Of a stretch of DNA of 8,195 nt, positions 1-6,623 are shown in pieces; positions within the stretch are counted from its first letter, which is position 1, and every line of letters begins with the position of its first letter. Under the pieces are notes generated by a model. It ran no database searches. It was not told the DNA's origin and was given only the letters and a program-made list of their open reading frames with translations. Position numbers and translations under genes: made by a program. The DNA lies in assembly GCA_028287415.1 (NCBI GenBank), contig JAQBPS010000708.1, positions 1 through 8,195 of the forward strand, given 5' to 3'. The stretch is from Bacillota bacterium. GTDB lineage: Bacteria > Bacillota > Sulfobacillia > Symbiobacteriales > Symbiobacteriaceae.

Positions 1-2
1 TT

Positions 3-3000
3 GTTCCCGGGCTCAATTTCGTGGGCAAGATCGCACCGGGGAATCTGATTCGCCCCTTTGGCGCCATCCTCGGCGGGGTCGCCGAGTGCACCATCTCCGG
101 GACCATCACCATGGTGACGACGGACCGGGTGTTGCCGCCCCTGGCCGACACCGTGTTTCCCTGGCAGGTGCACGGGCCAGTGCCGGGTATCATGCTGAGC
201 GTACCCTTCGGTGGCAATCTCTCCCTCTCCAAGCTCACCTTCGACAACCTGGGGCTGCGCATCTATTGCCCGCTGACCGGCGACTGGCTGGCCGGCAATG
301 CCACGTATGCCCCGGTCGTCGCGGTGGTCGCCCATGTTGGGGTACCCAGTGCCAATATGGATGCGGATCTGACGTCGCTGCTCGTACCGGGGTCCCAACG
401 CCTCTTGCTCGACGCTGCGATTGAGGGCGTCAGCCTGGACAGCCTGGCCCGGCTAACCGACCTGGCCAACGGCAACGACCTTTTTGATATGCTGCCAACC
501 GAGATCAAGTCAATGGGGGAAGCACTGGGTGGACTCAGTCTGCTGGGGATCAGCATCAGCCTCAGTGGCGACTTTTCCACCACGGCCGTCGAGTATATTC
601 ACCTGGTCGTCGGCATGCCAAACGCTGCGTGGACCGCCGCTCCCGGCTTCACGCTCGCAAAGCCCTCGGCCGACTTCGCCATCGTAGAACCCTTTGGTCC
701 GCAGCGTGCGGTAAGCGTGAGCTTTGCGGGTGTGATGCAGATCGCGGGAAGCAACCTCATCGTGGGTACCGAGTACCCCGGCTTCAACCTGCGGGTCTCA
801 CTGCAAGATCAGGCCATCCTGCCGCTTCATGCCTTCTTCACGGAATACCTGCCCGAGTTGCCGGCACCGCCGGACCTGTCCGTGGATTCGTTCGAGCTGT
901 ACATCGCACCCGGCGAGAGCTACACGGTGACCGCGCAAATGCTGGACAATCCCCCCTGGACACTGGAATTGGGACCGGGCCCCGTCAGCATCGGCAACGT
1001 CTCCCTGGATTTGACCAAGACCGCCGGCGGCAGCGCCGAGGGTAGCTTTGCCGGCTTTCTCCAGCTGGGAGAAGCGTTGCAGATGCAGATGGCCTACCAG
1101 ATCCCGGGTAACTTCATGATCCGAGCCGATCTGCCCGAGGCAAAGCTGTCCCAGCTCATCGCCAGCCTGAACGACATCGGAATCGCCTTGCCATCCGGAT
1201 TTGACATCGATCTCAAGGGCACATCCGTGCTGATTGAAAAGCAGGCGGCCGACCTGACGTTTAGCGCCGCCACCATCATCGACGGGATGGGCTTGCTCGC
1301 CTTCACCGCCGAGAAGCAGGGCCAGTGGGGATTCGCCGTCGGGGTCGACCTCCCGGGCGGCCTGCCGACGGTCCCGGGTGTTGCCGCACTCGCCGCCTTT
1401 GACTCGTTCGTTGGTCTGGAAAAACTGATGCTTGTGGTCTCTTCGATCGCTCAGCCTGGCTTCCAGTTTCCTGACATGGCGAGCTTTAACACGCCGGTGC
1501 TGGCGGGACAGAAGCTGCAACTGCCACCACAGGCGAGCGGCCTGGTTGAAGGATTTAACTTTTTCGCCCAGCTCAGCACGACCAAAAGCCAGGCTTTTCG
1601 TGCCCTGGCCAAGTACCTGGGGGTGAAGCTGGACGGCTCCATCGGCATTACGCTGGGCGTGAGCCTGCCCGACCCCGTCACGAACTCCAAGCTCTTCCTG
1701 TCCGTACACGAAGAGCTTCAGAGCGGCACCACGTTGACCGGCGAATTGGGCGGGCTCCTCCAGGGCGGCGAGGTGGGTGCCTTCCTGACTGGTGACCTGA
1801 AGACCGGGGTACAGGGTCAGCCCATGGACTTCAGCGTAACGGCCATGGTGCTGGAGAACGGACTGCTGATCGCGGGCTCCATGCAGGGCACCATTCACTT
1901 CGATCCGGTGCCTGTGCAATTGAGCAACCTGGGCCTGGTCATCGGTCTGGACTGGGAAGGCATCCCCAGCCTGGGCATCGCCGCCACGCTGGATGTGGCC
2001 AACTTCAACAGCGCCCTGGCCATCTTCTTCGATTCCGTGGACCCGGCAAAGAGCCTGTTCGCGGGTGCCGTCAGCGACCTTAGTCTCCTGGATGTGGCCC
2101 AGACGCTGGCTGGCCAGGCGAGCGTCCCCGGCGTGGTCGGCGATGTGCTCGGCAAAATCGGGTTGAAGGGGTTGCAGGCCTTCAACATGCCCGCCTCCGT
2201 CGGCACCGCATTGGACAACCGGGACCTCGGCAGCATCGCCGGAGCGTTCCAGCAGTACGGCAGCACGCAAGTGCCAGGCACCAGCAGCAACGTCCTGCTG
2301 GAGATCAACACGGCGGGCGCGGTCTGGCACCTGACGGACCTGTCCACCATGTCACACTACACGCTGACCCGCCGGGGCGAACAGATCGCGGTCGCGCTCG
2401 AGGCCCAAATTTACTGCGCACCTCAGGACACCTACATTGGCGCCCTCAAGTACCCGGAGGGTTTCCATGTCCAGGCAGAGATCGACTACCTGGTGCTGCA
2501 GGCGAAACTCAAGGTCGCCATCAACCCCAGTCAGGGCATCGCCGCCGATGCCAGCATCGCGCCCGTAATCATCTACAGCCGTGACTTCTTCGCCGTTACG
2601 GACGCGGACGGTCAGACCGGACCGCTGCTCTCGCTCGCCACGTTCAGCCAGCCGAATCAGCCGGACGCACACCTGCAGGGGCCGCATGTGCTGGTCACCG
2701 GCAAGCTGCGCTTGCTTGGTATGGACATTTCCAGTACCTATGTCTCGGTTGGAGCCGCGGGTCTGCAGTTCCAGATCTCGCAACAGGTCTCGCCGGCAGT
2801 GCACCTGGACGTAAATGGGAATTTTGACAGCATCAACAGCCTGGACGTCAGCGGTGGCATCACCATCGGCATCAGCCGTGGGCTGGACCTCGGCCCGCTG
2901 GGCAGTCTGCATGTCGATATCAGTGTGCAGGGGTCGCTGGACATGGGCTACAAGAACGGCAGTGCATACGCCACCCTGCAGGCCGGGTTCGACTTTCAGG

Positions 3001-3698
3001 GGATCCACGCCGATATTCCCAAGCTCAATCTGGACGTGAACGGCCAGGCGTTGACGAATATCGCTGATACGATTTGGGACCAGGTCAAGGAGATCATCAC
3101 CAAGATGCTGACGAACGCCGACCAATGGCTGGCATGGGTGAAGAACGGCATCATTCAGGGTGCCGGGCAGACAGCGCAGCAGGTCGGTTCGGTCCTGCAT
3201 GATGTCTACAATCTCTCCGCCAACGAGGTTGCTGACAAGACGCACCAGGTCCTGGGGTATGGTGCCGACGGCGTGGCCGCAGCACTGCAAGGTGCGGGTG
3301 CCACCGCAGACCAGGCCGTGCAAATCTTGGGCGGACTTGGCTACGATGCGTCCGACGTGGCAAAGGCGATCGGCTCCGTGTTCACATCGGTGCATGTGGA
3401 CACCAGCTTCGGCCATCTTGACACCCCGGCCGGTCCACATATGGACACCCCGACGGCGCACGTCGACATATCCTCGACGCACATTGATACTTCACAGCAC
3501 ATCGACATTCCGGGTACCCATGCCGACCAGGACCTTGGCTTTTTGGGCCACGCCGATACAAATATCACGCCCCATGGCGACACGAGTCCCCATGTGGATC
3601 AGACCACTACGCCGCATGGCGATACCAGCACGCCCCACGCCGACACCGATCTGCCGCCACATGTGGACACCGGGACGCACATCGACATTAAACCGTGA
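3..3698 (+). CDS. Giant beta-rich repeat protein with C-terminal His-X-Asp repeat tail (5' partial); putative radical SAM substrate
   Basis: The frame is open from the left edge to the TGA at 3696-3698, so the gene very probably begins upstream. The GTG at 21 is only the first possible start inside the window, and residue numbers here count from it (1,225 residues). Residues 1 to about 1015 are long, low in Cys (three visible) and rich in alternating hydrophobic/polar segments with many Gly, Leu, Asp and Pro. This suggests a repetitive beta-structure of the kind seen in large uncharacterised bacterial proteins, perhaps DUF6603-like, which I could not test. Residues about 1019-1060 are Trp-containing and helical (Trp1019, Trp1036, Trp1039). 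Four helical units of 14-15 residues follow (1065-1121), then a tail with 14 His-X-Asp motifs (1125-1223), ending Lys-Pro. The radical SAM gene starts 40 bases downstream, which makes this protein its likely substrate (inference). No signal peptide can be assessed because the N-terminus is missing. A metal-binding or adhesive surface protein is the main alternative. Confidence 0.88.
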   Translation, partial: VPGLNFVGKIAPGNLIRPFGAILGGVAECTISGTITMVTTDRVLPPLADTVFPWQVHGPVPGIMLSVPFGGNLSLSKLTFDNLGLRIYCPLTGDWLAGNATYAPVVAVVAHVGVPSANMDADLTSLLVPGSQRLLLDAAIEGVSLDSLARLTDLANGNDLFDMLPTEIKSMGEALGGLSLLGISISLSGDFSTTAVEYIHLVVGMPNAAWTAAPGFTLAKPSADFAIVEPFGPQRAVSVSFAGVMQIAGSNLIVGTEYPGFNLRVSLQDQAILPLHAFFTEYLPELPAPPDLSVDSFELYIAPGESYTVTAQMLDNPPWTLELGPGPVSIGNVSLDLTKTAGGSAEGSFAGFLQLGEALQMQMAYQIPGNFMIRADLPEAKLSQLIASLNDIGIALPSGFDIDLKGTSVLIEKQAADLTFSAATIIDGMGLLAFTAEKQGQWGFAVGVDLPGGLPTVPGVAALAAFDSFVGLEKLMLVVSSIAQPGFQFPDMASFNTPVLAGQKLQLPPQASGLVEGFNFFAQLSTTKSQAFRALAKYLGVKLDGSIGITLGVSLPDPVTNSKLFLSVHEELQSGTTLTGELGGLLQGGEVGAFLTGDLKTGVQGQPMDFSVTAMVLENGLLIAGSMQGTIHFDPVPVQLSNLGLVIGLDWEGIPSLGIAATLDVANFNSALAIFFDSVDPAKSLFAGAVSDLSLLDVAQTLAGQASVPGVVGDVLGKIGLKGLQAFNMPASVGTALDNRDLGSIAGAFQQYGSTQVPGTSSNVLLEINTAGAVWHLTDLSTMSHYTLTRRGEQIAVALEAQIYCAPQDTYIGALKYPEGFHVQAEIDYLVLQAKLKVAINPSQGIAADASIAPVIIYSRDFFAVTDADGQTGPLLSLATFSQPNQPDAHLQGPHVLVTGKLRLLGMDISSTYVSVGAAGLQFQISQQVSPAVHLDVNGNFDSINSLDVSGGITIGISRGLDLGPLGSLHVDISVQGSLDMGYKNGSAYATLQAGFDFQGIHADIPKLNLDVNGQALTNIADTIWDQVKEIITKMLTNADQWLAWVKNGIIQGAGQTAQQVGSVLHDVYNLSANEVADKTHQVLGYGADGVAAALQGAGATADQAVQILGGLGYDASDVAKAIGSVFTSVHVDTSFGHLDTPAGPHMDTPTAHVDISSTHIDTSQHIDIPGTHADQDLGFLGHADTNITPHGDTSPHVDQTTTPHGDTSTPHADTDLPPHVDTGTHIDIKP
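3213..3383 (+). repeat. Four tandem 14-15-residue helical repeats before the His-X-Asp tail
   Basis: These lie within the giant protein at residues 1065-1121. The last three units are exactly 14 residues each and begin YGADGVAAAL, ATADQAVQIL and YDASDVAKAI. A looser 15-residue first unit begins LSANEVADKT. The shared pattern is an aromatic or small residue, x, Ala, Asp/Ser/Asn, x, Val/Ala, Val/Ala, then two hydrophobic positions and a Gly-rich turn. The units are amphipathic and predict short helices. They sit directly before the first His-X-Asp motif, where a leader or maturase-docking segment would be expected. That role is inferred. Confidence 0.7.
3393..3692 (+). repeat. Array of 14 His-X-Asp motifs (candidate maturation sites)
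   Basis: The tail of the giant protein carries His-X-Asp at His residues 1125, 1132, 1140, 1147, 1154, 1160, 1167, 1177, 1185, 1191, 1199, 1206, 1214 and 1220. Spacing is 6 to 10 residues, mostly 7 or 8. The middle residue is Val, Leu, Met, Ile, Ala or Gly. The fourth residue is Thr in nine copies, Ile in three and Gln in two. Linkers are short and rich in Pro, Thr, Ser and Gly. Codons for His (CAT/CAC), Asp (GAC/GAT) and Thr vary freely between copies, so the pattern appears kept at the protein level rather than being a recent DNA duplication. Repeated short motifs of this kind are typical substrates of radical SAM/SPASM maturases, such as His-Xaa-Ser repeats and three-residue cyclophane substrates. 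Confidence 0.9.
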
Positions 3699-3723
3699 CG
3701 CTCCCCGAGAATGTTTACGCAGC

Positions 3724-3730
3724 GAGGGGG
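3724..3730 (+). promoter_or_regulatory. Ribosome binding site for the radical SAM gene
   Basis: The purine-rich GAGGGGG lies 8 bases before the GTG at 3739. It decides the start. The frame is open far upstream (to about 3160) inside the preceding gene, but only this GTG has a Shine-Dalgarno-like motif, and it puts the CxxxCxxC motif at the usual place near the N-terminus. Confidence 0.7.
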
Positions 3731-3738
3731 TTCCGCCC

Positions 3739-5787
3739 GTGGCCGTAGAACTGCGTCCTTTTGGTGTGGCCTGCAACATTTCCTGTCGGTACTGTTACCA
3801 AAACCCCTTGCGTGAGGCCGGTAACATCCGGCAGCATTATGACATGGAGCGAATGCGAGCCGCCATCCAGCGCGAGGGTGGCCCATTCACACTCTTTGGC
3901 GGCGAACCGTTGCTCATGCCGCTGGATGATCTCGAAGAACTTTTTCGCTGGGGCCTTGAGACGTACGGTACTAACTCCGTCCAGACGAACGGTACGCTGA
4001 TCGGCGATGCACACGTCCGCCTGTTTCAGACCTACAACGTGCATGTAGGTATTTCTATCGATGGGCCGGGTGAGCTCAATGAACTGCGCTGGCACGGGAG
4101 TGACGAGCGGACCAGCGCGAGCACGCAGGTTACCCTGTCCAGCATCGCACGGCTCTGTCGCGAACACCGGCCGCCCGGGCTGATTGTGACCCTGCACCGC
4201 ATGAACGCAGCTGCGGATCGGTTGCCGCGCCTCTACGAATGGGTGCGCGAAATGGATGCCCTCGGTGTGCGCACCATGCGGCTGCACTTGCTGGAAGTGG
4301 AGTCGGAGGAGATCCGCCGGGACTACAGCCTGACGACTGAGGAGAACATGGAGGCGCTGCTTGGGTTTGCACAATTGCAGACGGAGCTCAAGCATCTCCG
4401 TTTCGACGTGCTGGACGAGATCGAACGCGGCCTGTTGGGCCGCGACCAGGATACTTCCTGCGTCTGGCATGCCTGCGACCCGCTCACCACTCCCGCCGTG
4501 CGCGGCGTGGAGGGCAACGGCCAGTCAAGCAACTGCGGCCGGACCAACAAGGACGGAATCGACTTTATCAAAGCCGATAGCCGCGGCTATGAACGGTATA
4601 TCGGCCTCTACCATACCCCGCAAGAGCACGGTGGCTGCGCGGGGTGCCGGTTCTTTCTCATGTGCAAAGGACAATGTCCCGGCACCGCGATTGACGGCGA
4701 CTGGCGTAACCGCTCGGAGCTCTGTGAGGTGTGGAAACGCCTGTTCATGCATGCGGAAACCCGGCTGGTGCAACAGGGAGAGTTGCCACTCTCCGTGCAT
4801 CCGCTGCGCCCGCAGTTGGAGCAGCGCATGCTGCAGCAGTGGCAGCAAGGCCGCAATAGTACAATCCAGAGCCTGCACGCAGCCCTGGTTGCCGAGGGCA
4901 ACAGCCCCGCTGCAGGTGCCAAGGTTGCGCCCCACCCCGGCGCTGCGGGCGGGCTGCCCTACTTCGTGCGTCACGCTTTCGTGGGGGAAGCACAACGCGC
5001 TACCTGGGCGCCGCGGTTCGATGCGGTTCGCAGCGCGCTGGGGCGGATCGCGGTCCTGGCAGTGGCCCGGCAAATGGTGCCCATCGCGGTGAGCACGGTC
5101 GTCGCAGCGGATGTGTTCGCGCTGCACACGTTTGCAGCCGCTCACGATTTACACACCTGGCTGCTGCCCAAAGAACCGCGTGAGCGACTACAGCGTGTAG
5201 CCATCGGTGGGCACGCGGAGATCGGCATGTACAAGCGAGCGCGGGAGCAAGCGGATCAAGCGACCCTGGATGAGCTGACCGGTATACCGTCGTGCTGCCG
5301 CAAGCCTCGTACCGAAGCCCAATCAGCCGAGCCGTCCGATCCGGTCTGGGCGATGGTGGCGGGGCACCCCCTGGACAGCAGCGCCGTGGACGTGGACAGC
5401 ACTTCGGCTCTCAGTCCGGTATTGCGTTGCCTGGGCCTTGACGTGCTTGGTTACGACGCCTGTTCGTTCCACTGCCCGGAAAGCCTGGTCCGCGGCGCAA
5501 CTCTGCTCGCGCTGGGCCGGGAGGCGGGCATGACCGAGGCGATGGATTGGCTCGCGGCCATCATGGACTGGCCGGTGGAGTGGACGGCATTGCATGGAAT
5601 AGCCGAAGTGAAGACGGGCGTCCTGAAGGTGGTTTATCGCACCGGCTATACGCCCGACAAAGTGATCGTGCGTTACCACGGTCGGCTACTTGCGCCCGAC
5701 GCCGCCCGGGGACTCTCCTTCGCCTACCGGACACCGCGGCTTGGGCGTCGCGCAGTGGGCGCCCCGATCGATGCGACAAAAGCATAA
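3739..5787 (+). CDS. Radical SAM/SPASM peptide maturase with Cys-containing C-terminal extension
   Basis: The product is 682 residues from GTG 3739. The radical SAM core has C12-x3-C16-x2-C19 (CNISCRYC) for the 4Fe-4S cluster that cleaves S-adenosylmethionine, GGEP at 54-57, QTNG at 82-85 and SIDG at 106-109. A SPASM-type region follows with Cys 241, 246, 266, 300, 303, 309, 313 and 329, enough for auxiliary Fe-S clusters. This layout is typical of enzymes that modify ribosomal peptides, including sactipeptide, quinohemoprotein and cyclophane (XyeB/GrrM/FxsB-like) maturases. Residues about 350-682 are an extra domain with GIPSCC (515-520) and a CSFHCP segment (Cys575, Cys579), faintly like DUF483-type proteins (low confidence). 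The gene sits 40 bases after the His-X-Asp repeat protein with no terminator visible between them, so the tail of that protein is the likely substrate. The start is fixed by the ribosome binding site. The reaction type is inferred; an anaerobic sulfatase-maturase-like role is less likely because no sulfatase lies nearby. Confidence 0.93.
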   Translation: MAVELRPFGVACNISCRYCYQNPLREAGNIRQHYDMERMRAAIQREGGPFTLFGGEPLLMPLDDLEELFRWGLETYGTNSVQTNGTLIGDAHVRLFQTYNVHVGISIDGPGELNELRWHGSDERTSASTQVTLSSIARLCREHRPPGLIVTLHRMNAAADRLPRLYEWVREMDALGVRTMRLHLLEVESEEIRRDYSLTTEENMEALLGFAQLQTELKHLRFDVLDEIERGLLGRDQDTSCVWHACDPLTTPAVRGVEGNGQSSNCGRTNKDGIDFIKADSRGYERYIGLYHTPQEHGGCAGCRFFLMCKGQCPGTAIDGDWRNRSELCEVWKRLFMHAETRLVQQGELPLSVHPLRPQLEQRMLQQWQQGRNSTIQSLHAALVAEGNSPAAGAKVAPHPGAAGGLPYFVRHAFVGEAQRATWAPRFDAVRSALGRIAVLAVARQMVPIAVSTVVAADVFALHTFAAAHDLHTWLLPKEPRERLQRVAIGGHAEIGMYKRAREQADQATLDELTGIPSCCRKPRTEAQSAEPSDPVWAMVAGHPLDSSAVDVDSTSALSPVLRCLGLDVLGYDACSFHCPESLVRGATLLALGREAGMTEAMDWLAAIMDWPVEWTALHGIAEVKTGVLKVVYRTGYTPDKVIVRYHGRLLAPDAARGLSFAYRTPRLGRRAVGAPIDATKA

Positions 5788-5843
5788 CGAACCACGGACG
5801 ACTGGGACCTGCGATCAGCACGGCTCTTTACCCGCACAATTGT

Positions 5844-5850
5844 GGAGGAG
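5844..5850 (+). promoter_or_regulatory. Ribosome binding site for the nuclease-fold gene
   Basis: GGAGGAG, a near-consensus Shine-Dalgarno sequence, lies 5 bases before the ATG at 5856. It selects that start although the frame is open upstream to 5547. I see no clear promoter or terminator in the 68-base gap after the radical SAM gene (5788-5855), so co-transcription is likely. Confidence 0.8.
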
Positions 5851-5855
5851 ATAAC

Positions 5856-6566
5856 ATGGCAGGCAAACTGCTCTGGTGGAATACCAAGCGACTCGGTGGC
5901 ACCACATCGGAGGCTCGCAAAAAGGCGATTGCTGCGATTTCCAATGGTATAGAGTTCGATTACCAGTTCTTCTGCGAATTGTGCTCGGCCGCGGAGGACC
6001 CTCGGTGGCAGAACATTACCTACCGCAAGCAGTCCAACAGCCAATTGGGCTATGGTTGCTACGATCAGAACGGCGCCGAGTACGTTTTGGCCCGAGAGGA
6101 TCCGCCTGCGGGCGCTCCACCCGGCTACGCCGGCTTTGCTGGCGGCAACAACTTCAAAAACCTGGTAGATCGGGCGCCAGCCTATGCTGTAGGACCGGTG
6201 GGTGGGGTGGCAGTCTATATCATTCATGCTCCCTCCACCATGAACGGGGCCGGGGGAAAGCGAGCGCTGTCCTATCTGGCGTGCCATTTCATGAACATAC
6301 ACGGGGACAATCCCTGGCTTATCGTCGGCGACTTCAACGTGCGTCCCGACGACCTGGGGAACCCGCCGGCGGGATTCGGCGCCCGGCTTGGCTGGAACAT
6401 GGCCGGCCTGATCACCCCGCCGGACGTGGACACATACAAAGGCACGTTCCGGAATTCCAAGCTCGACTATGTATTGAGCAATGGCGTCGCAGGTGTCAGC
6501 GTCACGGTGATTCGTCGCAGCACGCGCTGGTCTGACCACATGCCGATTGTGGTGGAGTGGACCTAG
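5856..6566 (+). CDS. Endonuclease/exonuclease/phosphatase (DNase I-like) family protein
   Basis: The product is 236 residues. The signature motifs of the superfamily appear in order: WNTKR with Asn9, a metal-ligand Glu at 41 (FFCELC), catalytic-type His124 in HAPS, GDFN with Asp159 and Asn161, a KLDY segment with Asp204, and SDH with Asp227 and His228 near the C-terminus. The catalytic set therefore looks intact. Members hydrolyse phosphodiester or phosphomonoester bonds (DNA, RNA, phospholipids, phosphoinositides) with a divalent metal, so the substrate cannot be read from sequence. The length and compact form recall the nuclease subunit of cytolethal distending toxin and other small secreted DNases, but no signal peptide or partner subunit is seen. 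It is the last gene of the apparent operon with the His-X-Asp protein and its maturase, so an effector, toxin or accessory role is possible (inference). Single Cys residues at 40 and 43 lie close to the catalytic Glu. Confidence 0.9.
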   Translation: MAGKLLWWNTKRLGGTTSEARKKAIAAISNGIEFDYQFFCELCSAAEDPRWQNITYRKQSNSQLGYGCYDQNGAEYVLAREDPPAGAPPGYAGFAGGNNFKNLVDRAPAYAVGPVGGVAVYIIHAPSTMNGAGGKRALSYLACHFMNIHGDNPWLIVGDFNVRPDDLGNPPAGFGARLGWNMAGLITPPDVDTYKGTFRNSKLDYVLSNGVAGVSVTVIRRSTRWSDHMPIVVEWT

Positions 6567-6594
6567 CAAGTCCAGCGGAACTACGCCGATGGCA

Positions 6595-6623
6595 GGCGGG
6601 GGGACGGTGGCCAGCCCCCCGCC
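6595..6623. terminator. GC-rich inverted repeat between convergent genes, possible bidirectional terminator
   Basis: GGCGGGGGG (6595-6603) pairs perfectly with CCCCCCGCC (6615-6623) around an 11-base loop, giving a 9-bp stem of only G-C pairs. It begins 28 bases after the nuclease stop and directly abuts the stop codon of the minus-strand gene. No run of T follows on either side, so it is not a classical intrinsic terminator. It may still stop or protect both transcripts in a high-GC host. Confidence 0.55.

Noticed and set aside
21..23. GTG as the true start of the giant protein
   Set aside because: The frame is open to the window edge, the residues before it (VPGLNF) read like the same protein, and no ribosome binding site is seen in the few bases upstream.
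798..2330. Long minus-strand open frame (510 codons) opposite the giant gene
   Set aside because: It is antisense to a strongly supported coding frame. Its product is low-complexity, with many Gln, Gly, Arg and His and no recognisable motif, as expected for a GC-rich shadow frame.
2352..3482. Minus-strand open frame (376 codons) opposite the repeat region
   Set aside because: Shadow of the giant gene and its His-X-Asp tail; the product has no motif and no convincing ribosome binding site was found.
3393..3692. CRISPR array or DNA-level tandem repeat
   Set aside because: The periodicity is only about 21 bases, the copies differ at many bases, and the pattern is clear only after translation.
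3160..3738. Upstream extension of the radical SAM frame into the giant gene
   Set aside because: The extra residues are an out-of-frame reading of the helical repeats and tail. The GTG at 3739 has a ribosome binding site and puts the Cys motif at its usual N-terminal place.
5788..5855. Small precursor peptide or promoter between the maturase and nuclease genes
   Set aside because: The gap is 68 bases and shows only a ribosome binding site; there is no start codon with a usable frame and no convincing -35/-10 pair.
6300..6308. A single His-Gly-Asp in the nuclease (residues 149-151) as another maturation site
   Set aside because: It is an isolated copy just before the GDFN strand of the catalytic fold and is best explained by chance.
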